Origin: Halomarina pelagica | GTDB lineage: Archaea; Halobacteriota; Halobacteria; Halobacteriales; Haloarculaceae | Direction: 5' to 3' | Assembly (NCBI RefSeq): GCF_024228315.1 | Contig: NZ_CP100454.1 | Location: 2,170,001-2,234,000 of the forward strand | DNA: 64,000 nucleotides | Shown: piece after piece, positions 1 through 8,147 of the stretch | Layout of the letters: each line of letters opens with the position of its first letter | Position numbering within the stretch: the first letter of the stretch is position 1 | The notes under the pieces: model-generated | Told to the model about the DNA's origin: nothing | Databases searched by the model: none | Seen by the model: the letters and a program-made list of their open reading frames with translations, nothing else | Position numbers and translations under genes: made by a program

Positions 1-1670
1 AACGCGAACGGGTCCGCGCCGATCTGGTTCGCGGTCGCCACGCCGACGGGGATGAGCAGCACGACGCTCCCGGCGTTGCTCACGAGCGCGGTCGTCAGCG
101 CGGTCACGACGTAGAACAGCCAGAGGACGCCGATCGGCGGGAGGACGGTCGCGCTCTGGGCGACGAGCGAGCCGATGAGCGCGGCCGCGCCGGTCTCCTC
201 GAACGCGATGCCGAGCGGGATCAGTCCGGCGAGCAGGAAGATGACGTTCCACTCGATGGCGTCGTACAGTTCGTCGGAGTGGAGCACGCCGCTGAAGAGC
301 ATCAGGATGACGCCCCCCAGCGCCGCGATGAGGATGTCGACCACGCCGAGGGCGGCGAGCCCGACGACGCCCCCGATGATGGCCACCGCGATGGGGATCT
401 TCCCCGTCCGGTAGTCGGGATCGGCGACCTGGTGGGCGACGATGACGTCCGGGTCGGTCGCGAGCTGGTTGAGGCTCTCCTCGGTCGCCTGGACGAGCAG
501 CGTGTCACCCCCGCGCAGCAGCAGTTCGTCGAGGCGGTTGTGCAGGAGCGTCCGCTCGCGGCGGATGGCGAGGACGTTCGCGTCGTAGCGCTCGCGAAAG
601 AGCGCCTCGGAGAGCGAAGTGCCGACCAGCCGCGACTGCGCCGGGACGACGAGTTCGACCAGCGTCTTGCGCCGGGCGACCGCCTCGAGTTCCTCCTCGG
701 TCACGTCCGGCGAGGAGGCGAACGAGAGCCCCTCGGCGCGCATGAGCGCGCGGACGGTCGCGAGGTTGGCCCGGACGATGAAGACGTCCCCAGCCCGGAT
801 CGTCGTCTCCGTGAACGGCTCGATGTAGCGCTCCCCGTCCCGGATCAGCTGGATGACCTCCACGTCGAGGTCCGTCTCCGCGAGTATCGCGTCGACGCTC
901 TCGCCGACGAGCGGGGAGCCGTCGTCGACGACGACCTCGGTCAGGTAGCCCTCCATCTCGTACTCCTCGAGCAGTCCCTCGTCGGGGCTGACCCGCTCCG
1001 GGAGGAGGTGCTGGGCGACGAACACGACGTAGAGCGTGCCGGTCACGAACACGATCGCTCCGAGCGGGGTGAACTCGAACATCGAGAACGAGTTGCCGAT
1101 CAGCCGCTCCGAGACGTCGCTCGCGACGATGTTCGTCGAGGTGCCGATGAGCGTGAGCATGCCGCCGACCATCGCCGAGTACGAGAGCGGGATCAGGAGT
1201 TTCGACGGGGAGGTACCCCCACCGCGCGCGAGGTCGGACACTGCCGGGATGAGCATCGCGACGATGGGCGTGTTGTTGAGCACGGCCGACGGGAGGCCGC
1301 CGACGCCGACCACGGCGAGCAGTTGCTTGCGCTCGTCGGTCCCCGCGAACGACGACATCCAGGTGCTGAGCATCTGAACCGCGCCCGTACGGCTGATGCC
1401 CGCGCTCAGGATGAACATCGCGAGCACCGTGATGGTCGCCTCGTTCGAGAACCCCGAGATGCCCTCCTCGATGGAGATACGCGTCCACGGCTCCAGTATC
1501 ATCAACAGCGCCATCGTGATCAGCGCGGTGACGTCGACCGGCACCACCTCGCTCGCGAACAGGAGGAACGCGAGCAGGGTGATCCCGAACACCACGAGCA
1601 TCTCGATCGTTATCGGCGGCACATCCGTCGCTGCTTGCAACAACGCCGACGTGACCCCGACTACCCACAT
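1..1670 (-). CDS. SLC13-family anion permease with RCK_C-type domains (3' end beyond window)
   Basis: This is a membrane transporter of the SLC13/ArsB-NhaD superfamily, which moves anions such as sulfate or dicarboxylates, usually with Na+. The window holds 556 codons and the frame is still open at base 1. The first helical bundle contains LNNTPIVAMLIP (residues 131-142) and IGTSTNIV (175-182), the repeated substrate/Na+ motifs of the family. Residues of about 245-400 form a hydrophilic block that reads as two TrkA-C (RCK_C) domains, followed by a second helical bundle with SNAGSVVLLIP near the edge. The ATG at 1670 was chosen because a TATA-like element lies 26 nt upstream, which implies a leaderless mRNA. 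The substrate cannot be told from sequence. Confidence 0.9.
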   Translation of the reverse strand, partial: MWVVGVTSALLQAATDVPPITIEMLVVFGITLLAFLLFASEVVPVDVTALITMALLMILEPWTRISIEEGISGFSNEATITVLAMFILSAGISRTGAVQMLSTWMSSFAGTDERKQLLAVVGVGGLPSAVLNNTPIVAMLIPAVSDLARGGGTSPSKLLIPLSYSAMVGGMLTLIGTSTNIVASDVSERLIGNSFSMFEFTPLGAIVFVTGTLYVVFVAQHLLPERVSPDEGLLEEYEMEGYLTEVVVDDGSPLVGESVDAILAETDLDVEVIQLIRDGERYIEPFTETTIRAGDVFIVRANLATVRALMRAEGLSFASSPDVTEEELEAVARRKTLVELVVPAQSRLVGTSLSEALFRERYDANVLAIRRERTLLHNRLDELLLRGGDTLLVQATEESLNQLATDPDVIVAHQVADPDYRTGKIPIAVAIIGGVVGLAALGVVDILIAALGGVILMLFSGVLHSDELYDAIEWNVIFLLAGLIPLGIAFEETGAAALIGSLVAQSATVLPPIGVLWLFYVVTALTTALVSNAGSVVLLIPVGVATANQIGADPFA

Positions 1671-1690
1671 GGTATCTCATTCAACGGAGT

Positions 1691-1700
1691 TGCATTAAAG
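1691..1700 (-). promoter_or_regulatory. TATA-like box of the SLC13 permease
   Basis: On the minus strand this reads CTTTAATGCA and is centred about 26 nt before the ATG at 1670. This is the usual archaeal TATA-to-start distance, so the transcript should be leaderless. Confidence 0.5.
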
Positions 1701-1907
1701 AGTCATCTCTACCCCGTGAGAACGTCTCCCCGTGCGTACGTCTAGGTCTCGGGATGAGTTCGCGACGCGCTGCGGTTCGTCGGACGCTCGGGGACGTCCG
1801 CCCCGAGCCGTCCCCCTCCGTTACACCGCCTCGTCCTGCCCCGTTCCCCGCTTCGTCCGACCGTGTGACCGCTCTCCCGCGTCTCTTCGCACCGCGTCGC
1901 GGAACGC
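1701..1907. other. Intergenic spacer, no gene seen
   Basis: This lies between the divergent SLC13 permease and crcB genes. Short open frames are present on both strands, but they lack recognisable domains and plausible start signals. Apart from the two flanking TATA-like elements I see nothing here. Confidence 0.5.
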
Positions 1908-1914
1908 ATTTATT
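1908..1914 (+). promoter_or_regulatory. TATA-like box of the crcB pair
   Basis: ATTTATT centred at 1911 predicts transcription start near 1937. That would give the crcB mRNA a structured leader of about 60 nt before the ATG at 2000, unlike the mostly leaderless genes around it. Confidence 0.45.
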
Positions 1915-1937
1915 CCCGCCGTCGTGAGCCTCCCTTA

Positions 1938-1999
1938 TCCGTGTGATGGAGCCCGCCTCGACGCGGAGACGCCGGCCGGTGGCTCCTTCTCGGAGAGCC
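1938..1999 (+). promoter_or_regulatory. Candidate fluoride (crcB-motif) riboswitch leader
   Basis: The leader shows the layout of the crcB fluoride aptamer. ATGGAGCC (1946-1953) is followed directly by CGCC (1954-1957), as in the AUGAGGCC-CGCC core of the Thermotoga aptamer. GGAGCC (1948-1953) pairs perfectly with GGCTCC (1981-1986) as stem P1. GTGTG (1941-1945) could form four of five pseudoknot pairs with 1954-1958. A GCG-GAGA-CGC hairpin (1963-1972) could be P2. GGCTCC can alternatively pair with GGAGAGCC (1992-1999), which holds a GGAG ribosome-binding site next to the ATG, so a switch in translation is conceivable. The conserved UGAUG before the 3' P1 strand is not preserved, so this is a divergent candidate judged from memory of the consensus. 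Confidence 0.4.
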
Positions 2000-2407
2000 A
2001 TGACCGACCGACACCCCATCCTTCGACTCGAATCGCTCGCGCTCGTCGCCGTCGGCGGCTTCGCGGGAGCCAACGCCCGATACCTGGTCGGGCAGTTCGT
2101 CCCCGGTGCGCTCGGGACGCTCGCGGTGAACGTCCTCGGGAGCTTCCTCCTCGGGTTCCTCCTCTACGAGGCGATCCTCGGCGGCGTCATCGCCCAGGAG
2201 ACGCGCGCCGTGCTCGGCACCGGGTTCCTCTCGTCGTTCACCACCTACAGCACGTTCGCGCTCGAGACCGTCCTGCTCGACTCGCCGCTGTGGATGGTCG
2301 GCAACGTCGTCGCCTCCTACGGCCTCGGGTTCGCGGCGGTCCTCGTCGGTCGGGCCGTCGCGCGCGTCGTCGCCGGGGGGCACCGGCCGCTGGAGGGGAC
2401 CGCGTGA
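2000..2407 (+). CDS. crcB: CrcB/Fluc fluoride ion channel, first subunit
   Basis: This is a fluoride exporter of the Fluc/CrcB family: four helices and about 135 residues, a normal length. Family motifs are visible: GGFAGANARY near the N-terminus, GTLAVNVLGSF in helix 2, and GFLSSFTTYSTF, the pore Phe/Ser-Thr segment of helix 3. I chose the ATG at 2000, which has GGAG 5 nt upstream. The in-frame GTG/ATG at 1943/1946 would put an Arg-rich tail on the protein and would lie inside the structured leader. The stop overlaps the ATG of the second crcB by one base, so the two subunits are probably translated together. Fluc channels are dual-topology dimers, and adjacent gene pairs commonly form heterodimers. 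Confidence 0.93.
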   Translation: MTDRHPILRLESLALVAVGGFAGANARYLVGQFVPGALGTLAVNVLGSFLLGFLLYEAILGGVIAQETRAVLGTGFLSSFTTYSTFALETVLLDSPLWMVGNVVASYGLGFAAVLVGRAVARVVAGGHRPLEGTA

Positions 2408-2766
2408 TGGTCGCGCTCGACCCCGCCCAGCTGGTCGGGCTCGGCGGCGTCCTCGGGGCGGTCGCCCGCCACCTCGTCAGCGAGGCCGTCGACGTCGAGT
2501 GGTTCCCGCTGGGAACGCTCGCGGTGAACGTCCTCGGGAGCTTCGCGCTCGGACTGCTCGCGTTCGGCGGGTGGGGGAACGACGTCGTGCTCCTGCTCGG
2601 AACCGGTGCCTGCGGGTCGTTCACCACGTTCTCGTCGTTCTCGTTCCAGACCGTGCGGCTGTGGGAGGCGGGCGATCGCGCCCGGTCCGCCGTCAACGCG
2701 CTCGGCAACCTCGCGGGCGCGCTCGTCGCCCTCGGCCTCGCCTGGCTGGTCGCGGGCGCGCTCTGA
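2407..2766 (+). CDS. crcB: CrcB/Fluc fluoride ion channel, second subunit
   Basis: This 119-residue second CrcB homologue starts inside the stop codon of the first (TGATG). It has GGVLGAVARH, the same GTLAVNVLGSF segment as its partner, and the pore segment GACGSFTTFSSFSF. It diverges from the first copy elsewhere, for example in the loop after helix 1, as expected for a heterodimer partner rather than a recent tandem duplication. It acts in the cytoplasmic membrane to expel fluoride. Confidence 0.93.
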   Translation: MVALDPAQLVGLGGVLGAVARHLVSEAVDVEWFPLGTLAVNVLGSFALGLLAFGGWGNDVVLLLGTGACGSFTTFSSFSFQTVRLWEAGDRARSAVNALGNLAGALVALGLAWLVAGAL

Positions 2767-2906
2767 GCGTCGTCCCGGTGGACGGTACGCAGTGTGCGTT
2801 CGGAGGCGTTCGTCGTGCGACGCGCTCCCCCTCGGTTCACACCGCTCTACTCTCCCTGCGCTCTACTCCCCCTGCGCTCCACTCTGCTCCGTACCGTTCC
2901 AGGCCG

Positions 2907-3344
2907 TCACTCGTCGTCGCCGGCGCGGACGGTGAGGACGGGGACCGGCGACCCGCGGACGACCTTCTCGGTGACGCTCCCGAGGAGGACGTGACCGAGA
3001 CCGGTCCGCCCGTGGGTCGCCATGACGATGAGGTCGACGTCGTTGCGCTCGGCGTAGTCGAGGATGACGCTGTGCGGGACACCGGGTTCGAGCGTCGTCG
3101 TCACCCGGAGCCCCTCGCCCTTCGCCCGCGTCTCGATCCGCTCCACGGCGCGTTCTCCAGCGTCTTCGACCGCCTCCTGAACGGTCATCCAGCTCTCCTC
3201 CGACAGCGTGCTGTAGCTGCGCACGTCGACGACGTAGAGCGCGTGGATCGTCGCGTCGGAGGCCGCCGCGAGCGCGATCGCCTCGTCGACGGCGCGCTCC
3301 GCCTCGTCGCTCCCGTCCGTCGGCACGAGTATGTGATCGAACAT
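2907..3344 (-). CDS. Universal stress protein, UspA family
   Basis: A single-domain UspA-type nucleotide-binding protein of 145 residues. It begins MFDHILVPTDGSDEA, the standard first strand and Asp. The ATP-binding motif G-x2-G-x9-G-S is present near the C-terminus (GRTGLGHVLLGS). The ATG at 3344 is preferred; a start at 3371 would add nine residues before the conserved first strand. It is convergent with the crcB pair and lies downstream of the HerA-like ATPase gene on the same strand. Its cellular partner cannot be deduced. Confidence 0.92.
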   Translation of the reverse strand: MFDHILVPTDGSDEAERAVDEAIALAAASDATIHALYVVDVRSYSTLSEESWMTVQEAVEDAGERAVERIETRAKGEGLRVTTTLEPGVPHSVILDYAERNDVDLIVMATHGRTGLGHVLLGSVTEKVVRGSPVPVLTVRAGDDE

Positions 3345-3389
3345 ACCCCGTCGTACGCGCTCGGGGGTCATAGTGGTGGGGAGCGAACG

Positions 3390-4457
3390 TCACGCTCGCC
3401 CGCCGTCCGACAGTCCCGACGGCCGAGGACTCCCTCCGCCGTGGGGCGTCGTCCGCTCTCGAACCTGTACGGTGTGGACGCGTTCGGTCGCGTCGTCGAC
3501 GACGACCGCCTCGCCGGGGCGGGTCGGCATCCGCTCGTCGAGCGTCTCGCGCATCGAGGTCGGCCTGGCGGCGCGCATCGCCTCGCGGTCGTCCCGGCTC
3601 GACAGCCGGTGCATCACCACGAGGTCGGCCTGCGACACGGCCACCTCGGGGAGGGCCGCCGGGCGCTGGGTCGCGGCGACGAGGCTGACCCCCGGCTGTC
3701 GCCCCCGGGTGAGCAGGCGACGGAGCGCGGGCGCGGCGAGTCCGTCGAAGAAGGCGTGCGCCTCGTCGACGAGCAGCCACGGGAGGCGGTCGGTCTCGCC
3801 GTCGAGTCGGGCGCGGTAGCATCGACTCGCCGCGGCCCGACACACGGCGTTCATCGGCGCGCGATCGAACCCCGAGCAGTCGAGGACCGTCGTTCGCCCG
3901 TCGAACAGCGGGGGCAGTTCGCCGCCGAAGACGTCCCACGCGGCAGCGAGGTCGAGGTGGTTCGACGCGGCGCGTCTCGCCGCGTCGGGTGCGTCGGATT
4001 CGGCGACGAACGCGCACATCCCCTCGAGCGTCGTGGCGGCCGACGCCGCGCGCCAGACGAGCACTCCCGCCGCGCCCTCGGGATCGAGGCCGAGCAGGTC
4101 GCACCACGCCCGCGGTTCGAGCGCGTCGGCGCGGACGCGCGGCCGGACGACCCGCGCGCCGACCGGCCCCTTGGCGAGCGTCTCGAACGCGCCCATGGGA
4201 TCGACGATCACCGGCGCGATCCCCTCGACGCGGTCGAGTTCCTCCGCCAGCACGCCGAGCGTGTAGGACTTTCCCGACCCGCGCTTGCCGACGACGAGCG
4301 CCGCGTGCGGCCCCCCGAGGTCGATCCCGGTCCGCGCTCCCGCGCTCCCGTCGCGCGCCCGGTAGGCCCCGAGGTGGCCGACCGGTCCGTTCTCGTCCGG
4401 GGGTCCGTCACCCGACTCTCCTCTGCCCGCGTCCGCTGTCCGCCCGAGGATCGACAT
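3390..4457 (-). CDS. HerA/FtsK-like P-loop ATPase
   Basis: A 355-residue ATPase of the HerA/DUF87 type. Walker A is GKRGSGKS (residues 57-64) and Walker B is LLVDEAHAFF, followed by a TRGRQPGVSLVAATQRP sensor segment typical of HerA-like archaeal ATPases. No membrane segment and no N-terminal HAS barrel are obvious, so it is shorter than canonical HerA (about 500). No nurA neighbour is present, so a role in end resection is not supported by context. The minus-strand box AGTTTATGAA about 30 nt before the ATG is a likely TATA element. Confidence 0.82.
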   Translation of the reverse strand: MSILGRTADAGRGESGDGPPDENGPVGHLGAYRARDGSAGARTGIDLGGPHAALVVGKRGSGKSYTLGVLAEELDRVEGIAPVIVDPMGAFETLAKGPVGARVVRPRVRADALEPRAWCDLLGLDPEGAAGVLVWRAASAATTLEGMCAFVAESDAPDAARRAASNHLDLAAAWDVFGGELPPLFDGRTTVLDCSGFDRAPMNAVCRAAASRCYRARLDGETDRLPWLLVDEAHAFFDGLAAPALRRLLTRGRQPGVSLVAATQRPAALPEVAVSQADLVVMHRLSSRDDREAMRAARPTSMRETLDERMPTRPGEAVVVDDATERVHTVQVRERTTPHGGGSPRPSGLSDGGRA

Positions 4458-4532
4458 GGGGGTGTCTGGTCCCGCTCTGGTTCATAAACTCTCGTCCGAG
4501 CCTTCAAGTAGGATACCGGGACCAGCGACCCC

Positions 4533-4994
4533 ATGCGTCTCCCACGGGACACGACGGGACGGTTCGTCGCCGACGAGCGCGCCATCGAGGGGTTGCCGAT
4601 CCGCCTCGTGATCGCGCTGGTCGTCGGCGTCGCCAGCCTGAGCGTCATGATGAACATGCTGTCGGGCGTCAACGGCCTCGCGGTCGTCGAACTCGACACG
4701 AAGCCGACGCCGGAGGTGATCACGCCGGGTCAGCAGGAGATCGACGTGCGCGTGATCTCGCCGGAGGGCGACCCCGTGTCGGGCGCGACGGTCGTCGCGC
4801 GCGGCGGGAGCGCCCGCCTCGACGGGATCGAGACGGCGCGAACGGACGAGAACGGGGTTGCGACGCTCGCGCTCTCCCCGCGCCTCGGGGCGAACCAGGC
4901 GGACGGAACGATCACGTTCGACGTGAAACCGCCCGCCGGAAGCCGGTACGTCGACCGGCGGGAGAACACGGCGGTGCTGGTGGTGCGGGAGTAG
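4533..4994 (+). CDS. Membrane-anchored protein with Ig/carboxypeptidase-regulatory-like domain
   Basis: A 153-residue protein divergent from the HerA-like gene. Residues of about 22-42 form a single transmembrane helix (IRLVIALVVGVASLSVMMNM). The outer part resembles a beta-sandwich with a G-x-P-V-x-G-A motif (GDPVSGATVVARGG) followed by DENGVATLALS, as seen in carboxypeptidase regulatory-like and invasin-type Ig domains. Conserved haloarchaeal hypothetical proteins have this layout; the function is unknown. The start is well placed before the basic N-terminus. Confidence 0.75.
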   Translation: MRLPRDTTGRFVADERAIEGLPIRLVIALVVGVASLSVMMNMLSGVNGLAVVELDTKPTPEVITPGQQEIDVRVISPEGDPVSGATVVARGGSARLDGIETARTDENGVATLALSPRLGANQADGTITFDVKPPAGSRYVDRRENTAVLVVRE

Positions 4995-5072
4995 GATCGC
5001 GCCCGTACACGGGTCGCAGTCGGTGGGGAATGCGTCGGAACACGCACCCGCCGGCGGGGATCGCCCGTCGCT

Positions 5073-6266
5073 CTACTCGCCGAGTTCGCGGTTCGTCGCG
5101 GCGACGCCGGTTCCGACGTCCACGTCGACGCCCTGCGCGTCGAGCGCTCGGCCGAGCGCCCCGACCGTCGGGAGGACGTTGGCCGCGCGCGCGGAGTGGC
5201 CCATGCAGCCGACGCGGACGATCTCGTCCGCGAGGTCGCCGAGGCCGCCCGCGATCTCGATGCCGTCGTCCTCGAGGAGGCGGCTCGTGAGGGCGTCGCC
5301 GTCCGCCGCGGCGGGGATGCGGACGGCGTTCAGGCTGGGCAGCCAGTGTTCGTCTGCGGGGAGGAGTTCGAGGCCCATCGCCTCGACCCCGGCCTTGAGC
5401 GCGCCGGCCGTCCGCCGGTGGCGCTCCCAGCGCGCCTCGATCCCCTCCTCTGCGACCAGCCGCAGCGCCTCGCGGAGGGCGTACACCGTCGAGGTCATCC
5501 CAGTGTGGTGGTACTGCGGGTCGTCGCCCCAGTAGCTCCAGAGCCCCTCGAGATCGAGGTACCACGATCGGGGTTGCGTCTCGCGGTTCCGCACCTTCTC
5601 CATCGCCCGGTCGGAGAGGGTGAGCGGGCTCGCGCCCGGCGGTGCCGAGAGGCACTTCTGCGAGCCGGAGTAGACGAGGTCCGCGCCCCACTCGTCGGTG
5701 CGGAACTCCACGCCGCCGAGGGAGGCGACGGTGTCCACCACGAGGTAGGCATCGTGTTCGTGGACGATCCGCGCGATCTCGTCGATCTCCGGTTGGCGGA
5801 CGCCGGTGCTGGTCTCGCCGTGGACCACGCCGACGACCGTCGGCTGGTGCTCGTCGAACGCGGACTCGATCGTTCCGGGGTCGAGCGGCTCGCCCCAGGG
5901 AGCGTCCGCGGTGACGACCTCGCCGCCGACGCGGTCGGCCATCTCGCCCATCCGCCCGCCGAAGTAGCCGTTCGACGGTACGAGGACGGTCTCGCCCGGT
6001 TCGACGAGGTTGGCGAAGGCGGCCTCCATCGCGGCCGATCCCGTCCCGGAGACGGCGAGCGTGTACTCGTTGTCCGTCCGGAGGACGTACCGGAGCAGTT
6101 CCTGTACGTCGGTCATGATCTCCACGAACGAGGGGTCGAGGTAGCCCACGAGCGGCGTCGCCATCGCCCGGAGGACGCGGGGGTGGACGTCGCTCGGTCC
6201 GGGGCCCATCAGCGTCCTGTCGGCGGGCGTCAGTTCGTCGGTGTCTGGTGCGTCAGTCACGGTCAC
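5073..6266 (-). CDS. Class V aminotransferase (alanine-glyoxylate/serine-pyruvate type)
   Basis: A PLP-dependent class V aminotransferase of about 397 residues related to alanine-glyoxylate and serine-pyruvate aminotransferases. [13 protein letters not shown] is the typical start of the family, [11 protein letters not shown] binds PLP phosphate, [10 protein letters not shown] carries the PLP-ring Asp, and SGSQKCL contains the Schiff-base Lys. The substrate is inferred to be Ala/Ser plus glyoxylate or pyruvate. I chose the GTG at 6266 because a TATA-like ATATTTA (6291-6297, minus strand) lies 28 nt upstream, which fits a leaderless start. A GTG at 6260 and an upstream start at 6287 are alternatives. 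Confidence 0.9.
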   Translation of the reverse strand: MTVTDAPDTDELTPADRTLMGPGPSDVHPRVLRAMATPLVGYLDPSFVEIMTDVQELLRYVLRTDNEYTLAVSGTGSAAMEAAFANLVEPGETVLVPSNGYFGGRMGEMADRVGGEVVTADAPWGEPLDPGTIESAFDEHQPTVVGVVHGETSTGVRQPEIDEIARIVHEHDAYLVVDTVASLGGVEFRTDEWGADLVYSGSQKCLSAPPGASPLTLSDRAMEKVRNRETQPRSWYLDLEGLWSYWGDDPQYHHTGMTSTVYALREALRLVAEEGIEARWERHRRTAGALKAGVEAMGLELLPADEHWLPSLNAVRIPAAADGDALTSRLLEDDGIEIAGGLGDLADEIVRVGCMGHSARAANVLPTVGALGRALDAQGVDVDVGTGVAATNRELGE

Positions 6267-6371
6267 GAGCGAACGAACACTCCGCACGGATAAATATCAC
6301 GAGCACGCGATCGGGGCGTTCGGTCGTTCGAACGATCGGCGGCTCGGGCGCTTGGACGTTCGAGCGTTCGA

Positions 6372-7112
6372 TCAGTACGCGTCCCAGTCGATCCAGTCCT
6401 GCTCCCAGCCGCGCCGTCCGTGGGTGTTTCGCCGGGCGAACTCGCGGTCCTCGCGGACGGTGCGGTTGCGCTCGACCGCGTCGGCCTGCTCGCCCTCGAC
6501 GAGCATGGGCGCGAACGCGACGGGGCCGAAGCGGTCGGTGACCCGCCCCGAGTCATCGACCGCGACGAGCGACTGCTCGGTCGCGCCCAGCGGCATCACG
6601 AGGCGGCCGTCGGGCGCGAGCTGGCGGACGAGCGCGCGCGGCGGGTCGACGGCGGCCGCCTCGAGGAGGATGCGGTCGTAGGGCGCGTACTCGGGCAGGC
6701 CGTCGGTCCCGTCGCGGCGGTCGACGAGGACGCCGCCGTAGCCCGCCCGGTCGAGGTTGTCCCGCGCCTCGTAGACGAGTCGGCGGGCGATGTCCACGCC
6801 CTGGACGGTCTCTTGCCCGGCGATCTCGGCGACGACGGCCGCCGTGTAGCCGACGCCGACGCCGACGACGAGCGCCGAGTCGCCCGGCTCGGGCGCGAGG
6901 GCTTCGAGGAGGCGCGCGGCGGTGCTCGGCGAGAGGACGCGCGTGCCGAACCGTTCGAGCGTGCGGTCGGCGTACGCGCTCGCCTCGTCGTCGACGAACT
7001 CGTGGCGGGGGACGGTGCGCATGGCGAGGCTGATCGCGTCGCTCCGGACGCAGCCCTTGGCCTCGTACTCGAGGCCGTCGACCATGTCGTCCCGCAGCAC
7101 CGTCCGATCCAT
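6372..7112 (-). CDS. pcm: Protein-L-isoaspartate O-methyltransferase
   Basis: This SAM-dependent repair enzyme methylates isoaspartyl residues in aged proteins. The 246-residue protein has the family opening AMRTVPRHEFV, a distinctive LSPSTAARLLEAL segment, and the SAM site ALVVGVGVGYTAAVVAE. Its acidic Asp (QGVDIAR) follows at the expected spacing, and ILLEAAA takes the place of the catalytic-domain motif. Archaeal Pcm is usually about 215 residues. The extra C-terminal 30 residues are Trp/Arg-rich and end WIDWDAY. The next gene upstream on the same strand is a second methyltransferase, 21 nt away, suggesting co-transcription. Confidence 0.9.
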   Translation of the reverse strand: MDRTVLRDDMVDGLEYEAKGCVRSDAISLAMRTVPRHEFVDDEASAYADRTLERFGTRVLSPSTAARLLEALAPEPGDSALVVGVGVGYTAAVVAEIAGQETVQGVDIARRLVYEARDNLDRAGYGGVLVDRRDGTDGLPEYAPYDRILLEAAAVDPPRALVRQLAPDGRLVMPLGATEQSLVAVDDSGRVTDRFGPVAFAPMLVEGEQADAVERNRTVREDREFARRNTHGRRGWEQDWIDWDAY

Positions 7113-7133
7113 GGTCGCCCTCCGCGGTGGAGC

Positions 7134-8072
7134 TTAATCAACTACGCGGCCGGCGACCGCGCGGTCGTCCAGTCCGGGGATCCCGATCGCGTCCGGCGCG
7201 AAGCCCGCCTCCGCCAGCCAACCTGTCAGTTCGTCGGCGGTGTGCGCGCCCCCCTCGCCGTGCAGCGCGTACTCGTGGAGCGCCCGCAGGGTCGCGTCGG
7301 GCGTCTCGCCGCGCACCGAACCGACGAAGACGGCGACCCCGTCGTCGGTCAGCGCCCCCCGCGCGTTCGCGAACGTCCGTCGCAGATGGGTCGCGCCGTA
7401 CCGCGACAGGAGACCGACCGCGAAGACGAGGTCCGCCTCGGGGTACGCCTCGCCGTCGAGCGGGTCGCCCGCGACGAGCGAGACGGCCTCCTGTTCCAGC
7501 GCGGCCTCGTTCACCTCGATCACCGCGTGCGCGTCGAGGAGGGTTACGTCGTAGCCCCGGCGGGCGAACTCGACGGCGTGGCGGCCAGGACCGTCGGCGA
7601 GGACGAGGACGCGCTCCGCGCGCGGGTGGTAGCGAACGGCGGCGGTGACGGCGGCGGTGACGGCGGCCTCGCCGCGGGCGGCCGCCGCGCCCATCGCGTT
7701 GCGCGTCCAGTCCGGGTGACGGTCCGGGCGCTCCCCGGTTCGCATCGTCTCCGGGAGCGCGAGCCACGCGTCGAGCGCGTCGAGTTCGTGGGGCAGGCGG
7801 CCGATCGAGCGCACGTCGGTCTTCGCGAGGAACCCGAGCATCCGGTTGGTGGGCTGGTACTCCCCGTCCCCGCCGAGACGCTTCAGGAAGCCGCGCTCGG
7901 CGAGCGCCTCGACGACGAGGCGGGCGGCGCGCCCCTCGATCCCCGTCTCGCGCGCGACGCCCTCGACGGTGCCGGTCGTCCGCGTCAGCGCCTCCAGCAC
8001 GCCGGTCCGGCGCGCGACGTGGAGCAGGAGGAGTTCGCGCACCGCCGGGTCGGTTCGGTCCTGCGTGGGCAT
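7134..8072 (-). CDS. Winged-helix/SAM methyltransferase domain protein
   Basis: A 312-residue protein with a winged-helix dimerisation-like N-terminus (residues of about 10-85) followed by a Rossmann methyltransferase fold. VLVLADGPGRHAVEFA is the SAM loop, with Asp-Gly-Pro-Gly in place of the usual ExGxGxG, and TLLDAH supplies the acidic residue. The layout matches O-methyltransferase-like proteins of haloarchaea, but no substrate is evident. It lies just upstream of pcm on the same strand. Confidence 0.78.
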   Translation of the reverse strand: MPTQDRTDPAVRELLLLHVARRTGVLEALTRTTGTVEGVARETGIEGRAARLVVEALAERGFLKRLGGDGEYQPTNRMLGFLAKTDVRSIGRLPHELDALDAWLALPETMRTGERPDRHPDWTRNAMGAAAARGEAAVTAAVTAAVRYHPRAERVLVLADGPGRHAVEFARRGYDVTLLDAHAVIEVNEAALEQEAVSLVAGDPLDGEAYPEADLVFAVGLLSRYGATHLRRTFANARGALTDDGVAVFVGSVRGETPDATLRALHEYALHGEGGAHTADELTGWLAEAGFAPDAIGIPGLDDRAVAGRVVD

Positions 8073-8147
8073 GGCTCCCGGTTCGTGGCGGGCGATAAAA
8101 GGCGCTCAGTTCGGGCCCGCCCGACGCGCCGGTCGGCCGTCTGCGCC

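Noticed and set aside
3390-4457. HerA-NurA DNA end-resection operon
   Set aside because: The ATPase resembles HerA, but no nurA, mre11 or rad50 is adjacent and the HAS barrel is not apparent, so the specific role was not claimed.
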